In this document: one piece after another, positions 38,914 through 48,155 of the stretch
Layout of the letters: each line of letters opens with the position of its first letter
Numbering within the stretch: the first letter of the stretch is position 1
NCBI RefSeq assembly: GCF_000429325.1
Contig: NZ_AUBQ01000013.1
Location: 62,001 to 126,000, forward strand
Source of the DNA: Fundidesulfovibrio putealis DSM 16056
GTDB lineage: Bacteria > Desulfobacterota > Desulfovibrionia > Desulfovibrionales > Desulfovibrionaceae
DNA: 64,000 bases
Direction: 5' to 3'
Notes under the pieces: model-generated
The model's database searches: none
Seen by the model: the letters and a program-made list of their open reading frames with translations, nothing else
Told to the model about the DNA's origin: nothing
Position numbers and translations under genes: made by a program

Positions 38914-39426
38914 ATGCAGAAAGCGGCACACGCATACCTTCAGACCCAGGTTACGACAACGACCCAGGGGGATCTGCTCATTCTCCTCTTCGACGGCGCG
39001 CTCAAGTTCCTGAAACAGGCCAAGGAACGCATGGCCGCCAAGGACTACGCGCAGAAGGGAATCCTCATATCCAAGGCCCTGGACGTGCTAGGCGAGCTGC
39101 AAAGCAGCCTGAACGCCCAGAAAGGCGGAGAGATCGCGGAGAACCTGCGCAAGCTCTATCTGCTGTGCTCAACCAAGCTCCTCATGGCCAACATGCACAT
39201 GAACCAGGACCTCGTGGACGAGGTGGTGAACATTCTCAGCGGAATCCGAGACGCCTTCGCGCAGATCAACACCCCGCAGTTTGCGCCCCCCCCGCCCACC
39301 GTGGCCCAGGCCAGCCGGGCCGGATCGCAGCAGGCCCCCACCGGGGCCATGGGGGCGCCATCCGCCGGAGCGCCCGTCCACAAGGCGTTCGCAGCCTACT
39401 CCCTCGCGCGCAAGGATGCCGGATAG
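38914..39426 (+). CDS. fliS: Flagellin export chaperone
   Basis: 170 aa. The FliS helical bundle spans residues 1-120 (AYLQTQVTTTTQGDLLILLFDGALKFLKQAK; LLMANMHMNQDLVDEVVNIL). An Ala/Pro-rich tail of about 45 residues is longer than usual. Binds the flagellin C-terminus and prevents early polymerisation. 16 nt after fliD with an aggag RBS; terminator at 39470. Confidence 0.93.
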   Translation: MQKAAHAYLQTQVTTTTQGDLLILLFDGALKFLKQAKERMAAKDYAQKGILISKALDVLGELQSSLNAQKGGEIAENLRKLYLLCSTKLLMANMHMNQDLVDEVVNILSGIRDAFAQINTPQFAPPPPTVAQASRAGSQQAPTGAMGAPSAGAPVHKAFAAYSLARKDAG

Positions 39427-39469
39427 CGCAGACGCGCCGTACGCACTGTTCGCGCAGCAGCAAAGAAGA

Positions 39470-39501
39470 GCGCCCGCCGAAGAATCGGCGGGCGCTTTAT
39501 T
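39470..39501 (+). terminator. Terminator after fliS
   Basis: 11-bp stem GCGCCCGCCGA / TCGGCGGGCGC (39470-39495) with loop AGAA, followed by TTTATTT. Confidence 0.88.
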
Positions 39502-39545
39502 TGCTTTTGGCGTTTCGGGGAACAATCCGCCCGGACGCTTGAGGA

Positions 39546-39734
39546 CTACACCCTGCGGGCGGCGATGAGCCCTTTGAAGACTTCCATGATGAGCACGTCC
39601 GTCCTGTTGGGAGCATGGGTGAACGCGTCAATTTCTGCCAGGCGCTTCGCGCCATTAGCCAGCATATATTCCAGGATCATCTGGTTCACGCGTATTCCGT
39701 CGGTGATCTGCGCGGGCGCGCTGTAATCTTCCAT
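39546..39734 (-). CDS. Hypothetical protein, 62 aa
   Basis: Start chosen at ATG 39734 with GGAGA seven bases upstream; the ORF could begin at 39800. Sequence begins MEDYSAPAQITDGIRVNQ and is mainly helical (NQMILEYMLANGAKRLAEID). No domain recognised. It sits between the convergent fliS terminator and the chemotaxis operon and faces the flagellar genes. A flagellar or chemotaxis link is only positional. Confidence 0.6.
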   Translation of the reverse strand: MEDYSAPAQITDGIRVNQMILEYMLANGAKRLAEIDAFTHAPNRTDVLIMEVFKGLIAARRV

Positions 39735-39949
39735 GTCCGTCTCTCCGTGCATCCTGGGAGGCCGACCCCGAACTGAAATCCGGCCGGTTCTCGTCTTCAT
39801 CCCTATCGGCAGCCTCGAGGCCCGACTTTAGGGCGAGCCCGGAAAAAAGAAAAGAGCGCCCTGAATCACTCGGGACGCCGCATCCATGACGTGGCCTCCT
39901 GCAGGCCTGCGCACGCCAACCGCAACAGGTGGGGGCCTGCTTCGAAAAT

Positions 39950-39976
39950 GGGCGGGGGCCGCGCTGGCCCCCGCCC
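39950..39976 (-). terminator. Terminator after cheW
   Basis: 11-bp GC stem GGGCGGGGGCC / GGCCCCCGCCC with 5-nt loop. Read on the minus strand it is followed by ATTTTC, 12 bp after the cheW stop. Confidence 0.75.
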
Positions 39977-39987
39977 TGGTTGCCGTG

Positions 39988-40479
39988 TCAGGCCGCGCTC
40001 TGGGAGTCCTCCGCCACCGCTTCGACCACGCTCAGCTCGTCCTCGGTGAACACGCGGTCGATATCCAGCAGGATGATGAAGTCGTCGCCCTGCTTGCCGA
40101 TCCCCTGGATGAAGTCCGCGCGGATGGAGGTCCCCATCCTGGGCGCGGGCTCGATGTCCTTGGGCTCGATGTCCATGACTTCCTTGACCGAGTCGGCCAG
40201 GGCTCCGAGCACGGTTTCCTCGCCGCCCAGGCTCACTTCCACGATGATGATGCAGGTGTTCACCGTGCGCTGGGTTTCGGGCATGCCGAACTTCAGGCGC
40301 ACGTCCACCACGGGCACGGCGCGTCCGCGCAGGTTTATGACCCCCCGGATGGCCTCCGGGGTGCGCGGCACCTTGGTTATGGTGGTGTATTCCAGAACCT
40401 CGCGGACCGAGGCGATGTCCAGGGCGAACACCTCATCGCCCAGCGTGAAGGTCAGGTATTGGTTTGTGCTTTCGCTCAC
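39988..40479 (-). CDS. cheW: Chemotaxis coupling protein
   Basis: 163 aa. Full CheW fold: YLTFTLGDEVFALDIASVREVLEY, VPRTPEAIRGVINLRGRAVPVVDVR (the conserved NLRG), DFIQGIGKQGDDFIILLDID. Couples receptors to CheA. It lies 15 nt after the mcp gene, and its likely job is to couple that receptor. No cheA or cheY is in the window. Confidence 0.95.
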   Translation of the reverse strand: MSESTNQYLTFTLGDEVFALDIASVREVLEYTTITKVPRTPEAIRGVINLRGRAVPVVDVRLKFGMPETQRTVNTCIIIVEVSLGGEETVLGALADSVKEVMDIEPKDIEPAPRMGTSIRADFIQGIGKQGDDFIILLDIDRVFTEDELSVVEAVAEDSQSAA

Positions 40480-40494
40480 GGACGTCTCCCGGGG

Positions 40495-42543
40495 CTAGAA
40501 TTTCTCGAAATCGTCTTCATGATCCCCAGCACCCATGTCAAGGGCAATTCCCTTGCCGGTCTTCACGGCCTTCTTGGGAGCAGGCCTGGCCTTGGAATGA
40601 GCAGACGCAAAGGAGGGTCCCTGGGGCAGTGCCTTGGGAGCCGACCGCCGCGATCCGCCGTGCGAGCCCTTGAGCCTGAAGAAGCTCACGGTGGAGAGCA
40701 GCTGCTCGGCCTGGCTGGAGAGCTCCTCCGAGGTGGATGCCATCTCCTCCGAGGCGGAGGCGTTCTGCTGGATGACCTGGTCGAGCTGCTGGATGGCCTT
40801 GTTGATCTGGTCGGCTCCGGCGTTCTGCTCGCGCGAGGCGGCTGCTATCTCCTGCACCAGTTCGGCGGTCTTCTTGATGTCTGGCACGATGGCGGTGAGC
40901 ATGTTGCCCGCCTGCTCGGCCACGGCCACCGACTCGGAGGACAAGGACGAGATTTCCGCCGCCGCATGTCCGGAGCGCTCGGCCAGCTTTCGCACCTCGG
41001 CGGCGACCACCGCGAAGCCCTTGCCGTGCTCGCCCGCGCGGGCGGCCTCGATGGCCGCGTTCAGGGCCAGCAGGTTGGTCTGGCGCGCGATCTCCTCGAT
41101 GATGGAGATCTTCTCCGCGATCTGCTTCATGGCTCCCACGGTCTGGGAAACGGCGCGCCCGCCCTCTTCGGCGTCCTTGGCGGCCTTCAGGGCCATGGAT
41201 TCGGTCTGCACGGAGTTGTCGGCGTTCTGCTGGATGTTGGAGGCCATCTCTTCCATGGAGGACGAGACTTCCTCCACGCTGGCGGCCTGCTCGCTCGCGC
41301 CCTGGGAAAGCGACTCCGAGGTGGCAGAGAGCTGCTGAGAGCCGGAAGCCACGTTGTTGGCCCCTTCCACCACCTCTCCCATAACCTCGTTCAGGCGGCG
41401 CGTCATTTCGCGAAGGGCCTCGGCCAGCACGCCGATCTCGTCCTTCTGGTCCACGTCCAGGTCCAGGGTCATGTCGCCCTCGCTCATCTTCTGCGCGAAG
41501 GTGACGCCCTTGATAACCGGGCCCGTGATGCCCTTGGTGATGAAGATGGCCACGATCACGCCGATGATGAGCGCCGCGGCAAGCCCGATGCCCATTATAG
41601 TGGATGCGGATGAAAGGCTGTGGGAAGCTTCTGCGGTGACCTGTTCGGTCAGCTTCACGCCATAGGTAGACGTTTCCTGGGCATATTTCAGCACTTCATC
41701 TGCCACCGCGTTGCGGACCTTGGTTGCTTCATCCGTGGCCTGGCTGTTTTTGACAAAGCCCAGCATGGCTTCTTTGTAAGCGTCCCCGGCCCTGCGGATT
41801 TCATTGAGCTGGCGGATGTTCACATCCAGGCGCGTGTTGGCCCGTATGCCCTGCTCCTTGGCCACGATGGTCTCGAAGTGCTTCAAGCCGTCCTGGATGA
41901 TCTTGATGTCGCGCTGCGCCTGCCCCTTGAGGTTGGCCAGACGTGCAGCGCTCGCCGCCTCGATGATGTCGTTGATTGCATCGATCTTGTCGGTGCGGTC
42001 CTTGACCTTGGCGGATTCGGCGTTGGGCTGCGCCAACAGCTCCGCCAGCACCTTCTGCTGGGACACAAGATAATCGCTGCAGTTCTTCATGAAGAGCTGG
42101 GCGGTCTCGTCCATGGTCTTGCGGTTGGCGTCCATTGCCCCTTCCAGAGCATGGGACTGATCCGCCAGCTTCTTGTACTCCGCCACTTTCACGGTTGCCT
42201 TGTCGGCATTCTCTTTCAGCTTGACCAGGCCGGGATACTTCTGGGTCAGCTCCCTGGCATCCTGCAGGGCCTTTTCCACGTCGGCCAGTTCCTTCTGGGT
42301 CTGCCTCCAGAACGATTCATCGCCCGTGTACACGAAGCCTCGCATGGCGAACATGGTCTGCAGCGCAGAGCGCTCGACCTCGGTGGCGATCGCCACTTCA
42401 GGGGCGATCTCCTGGGCCAGGCGCTCGGCCTGCTTGCCCACGCTCATCATGTTGATCATGGCCATGCCGCCCAGCAGCCCCGCGATGAGGATGAGAATAC
42501 CAAAGCCAAGGCCGATCTTCACGCCGAGTTTCAAATTTTTCAT
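40495..42543 (-). CDS. Methyl-accepting chemotaxis protein
   Basis: 682 aa from ATG 42543. TM1 at about 10-30. A long all-helical periplasmic domain (about 32-285) is more like a helical bimodular or double four-helix bundle than a PAS/Cache sensor. TM2 is at about 290-310 ([17 protein letters not shown]), then a HAMP ([21 protein letters not shown]) and the signalling hairpin with [28 protein letters not shown]-terminal tail of 40 residues with a basic stretch and DDFEKF end. Middle gene of tetR-mcp-cheW. Confidence 0.94.
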   Translation of the reverse strand: MKNLKLGVKIGLGFGILILIAGLLGGMAMINMMSVGKQAERLAQEIAPEVAIATEVERSALQTMFAMRGFVYTGDESFWRQTQKELADVEKALQDARELTQKYPGLVKLKENADKATVKVAEYKKLADQSHALEGAMDANRKTMDETAQLFMKNCSDYLVSQQKVLAELLAQPNAESAKVKDRTDKIDAINDIIEAASAARLANLKGQAQRDIKIIQDGLKHFETIVAKEQGIRANTRLDVNIRQLNEIRRAGDAYKEAMLGFVKNSQATDEATKVRNAVADEVLKYAQETSTYGVKLTEQVTAEASHSLSSASTIMGIGLAAALIIGVIVAIFITKGITGPVIKGVTFAQKMSEGDMTLDLDVDQKDEIGVLAEALREMTRRLNEVMGEVVEGANNVASGSQQLSATSESLSQGASEQAASVEEVSSSMEEMASNIQQNADNSVQTESMALKAAKDAEEGGRAVSQTVGAMKQIAEKISIIEEIARQTNLLALNAAIEAARAGEHGKGFAVVAAEVRKLAERSGHAAAEISSLSSESVAVAEQAGNMLTAIVPDIKKTAELVQEIAAASREQNAGADQINKAIQQLDQVIQQNASASEEMASTSEELSSQAEQLLSTVSFFRLKGSHGGSRRSAPKALPQGPSFASAHSKARPAPKKAVKTGKGIALDMGAGDHEDDFEKF

Positions 42544-42557
42544 CGCAACGCCCTTGG

Positions 42558-43178
42558 TTAGAGTGTTCCTGCACACGGAGGCCTGAACTGCTCACCACCG
42601 AGTGAACCCGTTAATCTGAATGTGATCATCTGTTTGAACTCCTGGGAAAGGTCCCGGAGTGGTGAGACTTGGCAATACTTATGACAGATCCCCTGTAACG
42701 TCGCCCATGTCAACATACGAAAAACGCCTGGGTCCACAGGGTTGAAGTTTCCGTCGGCGACGCCAGCCTGCACGCTGTTCTCCAACAGGCCAAGGTACTG
42801 GTTTTTCAGCACAAGCAAATCCGCATTGGGGAAACTCCCGAGATCAAGCCGGGTGAAGGGGTCGAATCTCGCCAGAAAAACGACGCTGTCGCGGTTCTGC
42901 TCCGCCAGGGAGAAGAACGCGTCGATGAAGGCGTGGACCGACTCCAGCGGAGAGTTCGTCTGGGACATCGCCTGCTGGGCGTCCCGATGCAGTTTCACGA
43001 ATATCTCGCGCGAGACGATGAACAGCAGGTTGTCCTTGGACTTGAAGTGATAGATCACCGTGCCGGCTGAAACATTTGCCCGCTTGGCGATATCCAGCAC
43101 GGTGATTCCCTCGGCTCCGCGCCGGGCGAAAAGGGCGGTGGCCGCGTCTATGATGGTCTCGACAGTTTGTTCCGCCAT
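42558..43178 (-). CDS. TetR-family regulator of the chemoreceptor operon
   Basis: 206 aa. N-terminal TetR helix-turn-helix ([44 protein letters not shown], residues 9-52), then an all-helical ligand domain (about 75-190). Its start is 15 bp from a perfect TGAATG-GT-CATTCA palindrome, so autoregulation is likely. Only 14 nt separate it from the mcp gene, so receptor and cheW are probably controlled by this repressor. Confidence 0.9.
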   Translation of the reverse strand: MAEQTVETIIDAATALFARRGAEGITVLDIAKRANVSAGTVIYHFKSKDNLLFIVSREIFVKLHRDAQQAMSQTNSPLESVHAFIDAFFSLAEQNRDSVVFLARFDPFTRLDLGSFPNADLLVLKNQYLGLLENSVQAGVADGNFNPVDPGVFRMLTWATLQGICHKYCQVSPLRDLSQEFKQMITFRLTGSLGGEQFRPPCAGTL

Positions 43179-43192
43179 TTCTTTCCCCTGAC

Positions 43193-43206
43193 TGAATGGT
43201 CATTCA
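43193..43206. promoter_or_regulatory. Palindromic operator upstream of tetR-mcp-cheW
   Basis: TGAATGGTCATTCA: 6-bp perfect arms around GT, the form typical of TetR-family operators (TGAATGA-CATTCA class). Located just upstream of the tetR start. Confidence 0.75.
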
Positions 43207-43517
43207 AATAGCAAAGCCACATAATAATGGCAATGGTTCCGGTAAAAAATATCGGACAGCTCGATTTCCCGAACAAATACCACGGCATGCCGCCCGGCCC
43301 TACGGAAGCAGGCCCTCCCTGGCATCGGGATGAGGCCTTGTTGACCGCTCATTTGCTGGGCCGCGTCACCTGCGCCTGGGATTACGGTCCTTGCGGATTG
43401 CCCGCATCATCTCCCGCGCGGCCCTGCGGAGTGCGAAACGGCACGGAAATCCCGCATGCCTGCTGCGGGCACGGGTGCACTGGCTTGGAGCGGGAGACGA
43501 AGCGCGTACGTGAGGAG
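43207..43517. other. 310-bp stretch without a recognised gene
   Basis: Lies between the tetR operator and the stop of the LpxK-like gene. A short AT-rich part (43207-43280) probably carries the tetR promoter. The remainder is GC-rich with no ORF of coding character and no repeat shared with the rest of the window. Confidence 0.5.
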
Positions 43518-44585
43518 CTAGGATTGGGGCGCCATGCCTGCCCAGACTCCTTCCCACCAGGGGGTGAAGGCCTGGCCGGACAGCAGGCAGGGACCGAGCA
43601 CCACGTCGGGGTCGTAGGTCCAGAGCGTCTTGCCCGGGACATCCCCGAGCCGCAGCGCCGCCTCGGGAGTCGCCAGGATGTGCGGCGCGCGCATGCGGGT
43701 GGAGTCCGCGGCTATCTGCGCCTGGTCGTGGCTGGTGAAGCGGTGCGAATCGGGGAAGATCACCCTCAGCCGGGGCGGCAGGCCCAGAAACGCCTGTGCG
43801 GCCTTGGCGGCCACGTCCTGGTTGGACTGGGCGGCCACCAGCAGGTACGGCTCGCCGCCGAGATCCGTGGCCGTACGCCCGTCGGCGGTGCGCAGCCGCC
43901 AGATTCGCGGGTGCACCGTGAACACGGGCTTTTCCAGGCTGGCCAGTCTGCGCTCGGCCAGCTTGGCGCGCAATGGCACCTCGTCCGGCCAGATGTGCAG
44001 CACAAACCCCGTTGCCCGCTTCAGCGCCCCCGCGCCCTCGCGCCAGGAACCCGCCGGGAAGGGGCGGTTCCATCCCCGGTCCAGGTCGTGGGCGGAAAGA
44101 AGCACGATGTCGGCCTTGCGCCGCACGGACAGAGTGGAAAAGAACCCATGCAGGATGATGAGGTCCGGGGAAACGGCCTTCCAGGCCGACTTGCCCGCGC
44201 GAACGGGATTGTCGTCGGCCAGAATCACCGCGTCGGGCCGGTAGCGGGCCAGGAGCGCGGCCTCGGCCCCGCACTCGGAGGCGTGGGTGGCGGCCATCAC
44301 GGAGAGCGGCAGGTCCTGGGGCGAGGCCTCGCCAGGAGAGGTCAGCAGCGTGTGGGAAAGGCCCCTGGCCTTGGCCCAGCCCATGAGCCAGGCCGAGACC
44401 ATCACCTTGCCCCTGGCCTGGGGGTCGATGCCGCCCACACCCACCACCGGGGAGGGGGGAGCCCAGGAGGGCAGGTATTTACGGGAGTACAGGCCCTCGC
44501 GCAGACGCATGACGAGAGCCGCGAAAGCGGCCGGGGGGGCCAGCACATGGCGAAGGCGCTGTTGCCAGAGAAGAAGATCCTGCAT
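43518..44585 (-). CDS. LpxK-like protein with degenerate kinase motifs
   Basis: 355 aa from ATG 44585. The overall layout follows tetraacyldisaccharide 4-kinase: a short N-terminal membrane-associated helix, SRKYLPSWAPPSPVVGVGG, a DAVILADD core, LLSAHDLDRGWNRPFPAGSWREG (LpxK has D-x-x-x-P-x-G-x-x-R-E here) and a C-terminal FPDSHRFTSHDQAQI. However, the GGTGKTP Walker A is replaced by GGIDPQARGK and the DDGFQHR motif by ADDNPVRAG. Catalysis as a lipid A kinase is therefore doubtful; it may be a variant or regulatory paralogue. Follows the BI-1 gene on the same strand. Confidence 0.7.
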   Translation of the reverse strand: MQDLLLWQQRLRHVLAPPAAFAALVMRLREGLYSRKYLPSWAPPSPVVGVGGIDPQARGKVMVSAWLMGWAKARGLSHTLLTSPGEASPQDLPLSVMAATHASECGAEAALLARYRPDAVILADDNPVRAGKSAWKAVSPDLIILHGFFSTLSVRRKADIVLLSAHDLDRGWNRPFPAGSWREGAGALKRATGFVLHIWPDEVPLRAKLAERRLASLEKPVFTVHPRIWRLRTADGRTATDLGGEPYLLVAAQSNQDVAAKAAQAFLGLPPRLRVIFPDSHRFTSHDQAQIAADSTRMRAPHILATPEAALRLGDVPGKTLWTYDPDVVLGPCLLSGQAFTPWWEGVWAGMAPQS

Positions 44586-44594
44586 GCCGGAATC

Positions 44595-44632
44595 GCCGGG
44601 GAGCCCCCTGGGTTGCCCCTGGGGCCCCCCGG
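44595..44632 (-). terminator. GC-rich hairpin after the BI-1 gene
   Basis: GCCGGGGAGCCCC ... GGGGCCCCCCGGC arms form a strong stem just after the BI-1 stop and just before the LpxK-like start. There is no clear T-run, so it may be a leaky terminator or processing site. Confidence 0.4.
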
Positions 44633-44646
44633 CGCGAGGGTGTTGT

Positions 44647-45354
44647 CTAGTCGCGGTTGCCACCGAAGATGCGCAGCATCATCAGGAACAGGTTGATGAA
44701 GTCCAGGTACAGGGTCAGCGCGCCCAGGATGGAGCCCCGGCGCAGGGCCGTGGCGTCGTTCATGGGGGCGTATTCGCCCATGTCCTTCAGGCGCTGGGTG
44801 TCATAGGCGGTCAGGCCCACGAAGACCAGCACGCCAACGTAGTTGAGGATCTTGGCCAGCATGGAGCTCTGCACGAAGATGTTGACCACCGAGGCCAGGA
44901 TCATGCCGATGAGGCCCATGAACAGGAAGCTCCCCCAGGAGGTGAGGTCGCGCTTGGTGATGAGGCCGTAGACGCTCATGGCCAGGAACATGCCGGCGCT
45001 CACGGCGAAGGCCGAAGCGATGGTCACGCCCGCGTAAGCCACGAAGATGCCCGAGAGGGTCAATCCGTTCAGGGCGCTGTAGAGCATGAACATGCCCGTG
45101 GCCGCACCTGCGGAGAGGCGGTTGATTGCAGCGGAAAGGCCGATCACCAGGCCGAACTGCGCCACGACCAGCACGATAAGCACCAGCATGTTGCCGAAAA
45201 TAAGGTTCATCATGGCCTGACTGGAGGCGGTGAACATGGCCACAACTGCGGTAAGCGCCAGACCGGCCGACATCCAGCCGTACACGCCGCGCATGAAGGC
45301 CGACAGGCCCTGCGCGCGCGTCATGGTCTGCTGGGCGTTCGATGCGTTATACAT
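44647..45354 (-). CDS. Bax inhibitor-1/YccA family membrane protein
   Basis: 235 aa, seven membrane segments. Signatures: FMRGVYGWMSAGLALTAVVA, YSALNGLTLSGIFVAY (the NG.TLS loop), GVLVFVGLTAYDTQRLKDM (the conserved YDTQ) and ALTLYLDFINLFLMMLRIFG. Family members are calcium-leak channels or protease (FtsH) modulators. No partner gene is evident. Its 5-prime region is unusually long and contains an upstream terminator-like hairpin on the same strand. Confidence 0.92.
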   Translation of the reverse strand: MYNASNAQQTMTRAQGLSAFMRGVYGWMSAGLALTAVVAMFTASSQAMMNLIFGNMLVLIVLVVAQFGLVIGLSAAINRLSAGAATGMFMLYSALNGLTLSGIFVAYAGVTIASAFAVSAGMFLAMSVYGLITKRDLTSWGSFLFMGLIGMILASVVNIFVQSSMLAKILNYVGVLVFVGLTAYDTQRLKDMGEYAPMNDATALRRGSILGALTLYLDFINLFLMMLRIFGGNRD

Positions 45355-45656
45355 GTGAAATCTCCTGTACTGTCGAATGCGTGGGATATTTCAAAATAGA
45401 CAGGATAGGCTTTCCTGGCAAGAGAATCCGGCGCAAAGACGCGAGCATGAACTAAAATTTCATTTTCGAAGCGCCGTAATCATGCCGACCCGTGCAGTTT
45501 GCGTCGCGCTTTTGACGTTTGCGAGCCTAGTCTGATTGCGCCGACCCCTCCCCCTCTTCGGCGCATACGCGCCACCAGGGCAACGCCGTGCCCAGACCTG
45601 GAATGAATTGCCCGGGCACGTTCACGCCCTTTGCGCGTGTCGCATCCGAGGCGCGC

Positions 45657-45690
45657 AAAAGAAAAAGCCCGCCGGATGGTTCCGGCGGAC
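45657..45690 (-). terminator. Orphan intrinsic terminator upstream of the BI-1 gene
   Basis: On the minus strand: GTCCGCCGGA-ACCA-TCCGGCGGGC (10-bp stem with one G-U), then TTTTTCTTTT. No annotated minus-strand gene ends here. The 659 bp between the BI-1 and 194-aa gene starts (45355-46013) hold nothing else clear. It could end a small RNA from about 45700-45860 or attenuate the BI-1 leader. Confidence 0.75.
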
Positions 45691-46013
45691 CCTCTTGTAT
45701 ACATAGTATTAGTAGTGGGTGTTGATCCGTCCGGGCGCGTTCGTCGGGCTTTGGGCCAGTCCGGCCGTGGTCCGGGATGTTGGGACGCAACCTGTATGTG
45801 TACAACCAGTTCGTATGGTGTTGGTTGGTCACCGCACCGGCTCACCTGCCGTTCAGCTTGCCTGAGACATTGCAGAACGCGTGCCAGCGCGAATCATTCC
45901 TACCTCGTCGCCGCCCGGCGGAGAGTCCCAAGAAAACAGGCACGGGTTTTCCCCGCCGATGCTATGCTCGTCCCAGGCGACCAGGCAGGCACACATCAAC
46001 ACGGCGGAGTCTC

Positions 46014-46598
46014 ATGACCAAAATTGACGACATTCTGGAGCGGATCGGGCAGCTGGAAAAGGAACTCAAGGCAGAACTTTCCAGGGCGGGAGACGAGTTT
46101 CTGTACACCGTCCGAGACAGGAAGGTGTTCTTCAGCCAGGAGGCCCGCGAATACCACCGCAAGCTCGCCCAGAGATGGTCGGACTACGTCTACGATTCAG
46201 GACCGATGATCGTATTGACCATCCCGGTGATCTTGCTGGCCCTGATCCCCGCCGCGTTGATGGACGCCGCCATATGCCTGTATCAGCTGATATGCTTTCC
46301 GGTGTATGGCATCCCGCGCGTGAAACGCAGGGACTATGTGATCATGGACCGGCACAAGCTGCGCTACCTCAACTGGATCGAGAAGTTCAACTGCGCCTAC
46401 TGCAGCTACTTCAACGGGCTGCTCGCCTTCGTCACCGAAGTGGCCGCACGCACGGAACAGTACTGGTGTCCGGTGCGCCACGCGCGCCCCCTGAAGGCGG
46501 TGCACAGCCGCTATCGTCACTTTTTCGACTACGGTGACGCGCAGGCCTACCGGAAGGGATTGGCGGAAATACGCAAGCGGTTCGGGGACGTGAAATAA
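46014..46598 (+). CDS. Conserved-looking membrane-associated protein, 194 aa
   Basis: ATG 46014 after cggag. Charged coiled-coil N-terminus (IDDILERIGQLEKELKAEL, residues 4-22), a hydrophobic hairpin at about 66-100 (MIVLTIPVILLALIPAALMD ... LICFPVY), then a conserved-looking soluble part with RDYVIMDRHKLRYLNWIEK, the Cys pair FNCAYCSYFNG, and WCPVRHA. The Cys residues might bind metal. Function unknown; monocistronic. Confidence 0.75.
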   Translation: MTKIDDILERIGQLEKELKAELSRAGDEFLYTVRDRKVFFSQEAREYHRKLAQRWSDYVYDSGPMIVLTIPVILLALIPAALMDAAICLYQLICFPVYGIPRVKRRDYVIMDRHKLRYLNWIEKFNCAYCSYFNGLLAFVTEVAARTEQYWCPVRHARPLKAVHSRYRHFFDYGDAQAYRKGLAEIRKRFGDVK

Positions 46599-46687
46599 AA
46601 CGGCGGCGGCATGAGCGGCCTGGAAATCATGCGGGGAAGGCCCCTGGCGCCTCGCAGCGAGGGCATCCAATCGGACGTTGGTGCGGT

Positions 46688-47260
46688 TCAGGTCCGCGAC
46701 CTGAGAATCTCACGGAGGCTGGCCGCCTGATCCTCGGCCCGGGCCAGCGCGGTCAGGTCGTGGTGCTGCACCACGACGGAATCGACGCTCCCGTCCGGTC
46801 CGAACACCGGAAACAGCAGGGTCTCCATGGTCAGATTCTCGTCGGGCGCGCCCTGGTGCGTTCTGGAGACGTTGAAGACATAACGCGGCATGCGCACCGT
46901 TTCACCAGCCAGGGCGGCTTCGAAGTATTTGGGGACGCCCAGCATGATAAGCTGTGGATCGTTGAAGATGGTCATGTCCGGCAGAGCCTGGACGCCTCCC
47001 ATGGCGACCCCGGCGGCCTTGTTGAGGCGCAGGGGGCGCCCCTGGCGGTCGATCCAGACCTGGGGCACGGGACACTCGTCGAACACCGCCCGGAAGGCGT
47101 CGCGCTCCCTGGCGGTCTGGACCATCACCCGGCGAAGCGCCATGGACGCGGCCTCCGAGCAGGCCAGCTCCCGGCGCAGGCGGGCGATCTCCAGCAGGCA
47201 TTCCTCGTGTGTGTTCGGCTGACCTTCACATTCCATGTAAGTGCGGATACTTTCTCTCAT
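46688..47260 (-). CDS. PAS-domain signalling protein
   Basis: 190 aa from the ATG at 47260 (AAGG upstream); an ATG at 47278 has no RBS. A helical N-terminus (CLLEIARLRRELACSEAASM) leads to one PAS domain (residues about 55-165; FRAVFDECPVPQVWIDRQGRPLRLNKAA, ending VDSVVVQHHDLTALA). No output domain. It lies 62 nt after the Crp/Fnr-type gene and may sense a signal for it, but no kinase or cyclase is attached. Confidence 0.8.
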   Translation of the reverse strand: MRESIRTYMECEGQPNTHEECLLEIARLRRELACSEAASMALRRVMVQTARERDAFRAVFDECPVPQVWIDRQGRPLRLNKAAGVAMGGVQALPDMTIFNDPQLIMLGVPKYFEAALAGETVRMPRYVFNVSRTHQGAPDENLTMETLLFPVFGPDGSVDSVVVQHHDLTALARAEDQAASLREILRSRT

Positions 47261-47322
47261 GACACCTTGATATGTCATTCGAATAAAAAATACAATTTTT
47301 TATAATTTTCACCGTAATCCTA

Positions 47323-48009
47323 TCACGATTCGTCGCTGGACAGCGCCTCCATGATCGCGCCCGGATCCAGCAGGGTGATGCGTTGGCGCGACACTGCGAT
47401 AAGCCCCCGAGCCTCGAACGACGAGAGCGTCTCGCTGACGGTCTGCTGGCAGGACCCCGTCATGGAGGCGATCTGCCCCTGGGTCAGGCGCACGGGAACT
47501 TCCGCCGGGCCGCCCCTGGCCTGGGCTATCTCGTCGTGCGAGAGGCACAGCAAGAGCTTCAGAAGCCTCGTCGGAACGCCGCAGGTCATCAGGTTTTCCA
47601 GCTGCCCGCTCAGGTACCGGATACGCCGCCCGAGCACCTCGATCACGCGGCGCGACAGCATGGGGTGGTCCAGCATCAGCGCAAGGAATTCATCACGCCC
47701 GATCTCCAGCAGCTTGCAGTCTGCCAGGGCCTGGGCCGAACACTTTCGGCGCTCGCCACCCACCACCTCGGCCAGGCCGAACATCTCGCCGGGTGAGCGG
47801 ATGAAGAAGGTCGGCTCCTTGCCGTGCAGCGACACCCGGAAAATCTTTACCGAGCCTTCGTCCAGGTAGAAGGAGCGGGCGCAGACGTCGTTCTCGAAGA
47901 ACACGATCTCGTTCTTCTTCACGCGCCTGAGCGTCGCAAGCCTCCGGAAAGCCTCGAACTCCTGGTCCAGGCCGTCGAAAAAGCCCCCCTTGATGAGGTG
48001 CCAGTCCAC
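47323..48009 (-). CDS. Crp/Fnr-family transcription regulator
   Basis: 228 aa from a GTG at 48009, chosen because AAGGAG stands right before it; the in-frame ATG at 48030 has no RBS. A cNMP-binding-type beta barrel (residues about 25-110: FFENDVCARSFYLDEGSVKIF, FFIRSPGEMFGLAEVVGG) is followed by a dimerisation helix and a C-terminal winged helix (VRLTQGQIASMTGSCQQTVSETLSSFEARGLI). The FNR N-terminal Cys cluster is absent, so it is not an FNR-type Fe-S sensor. Located directly downstream of the Apr-like genes, it is a candidate regulator of them. Confidence 0.88.
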   Translation of the reverse strand: MDWHLIKGGFFDGLDQEFEAFRRLATLRRVKKNEIVFFENDVCARSFYLDEGSVKIFRVSLHGKEPTFFIRSPGEMFGLAEVVGGERRKCSAQALADCKLLEIGRDEFLALMLDHPMLSRRVIEVLGRRIRYLSGQLENLMTCGVPTRLLKLLLCLSHDEIAQARGGPAEVPVRLTQGQIASMTGSCQQTVSETLSSFEARGLIAVSRQRITLLDPGAIMEALSSDES

Positions 48010-48155
48010 CGATGCTCCTTGTAAAACCATGGGACAAGCATAGTAGCCCCACGCCCGAGGTCAAGACTTTGCTGCGCCTTCAGACCATTCCGCAAAAAAG
48101 AGGGATTCCCGCGTAGGGAGCAGCAGGCCATCCGGCGGCCCGCACCTTTGGAGTT

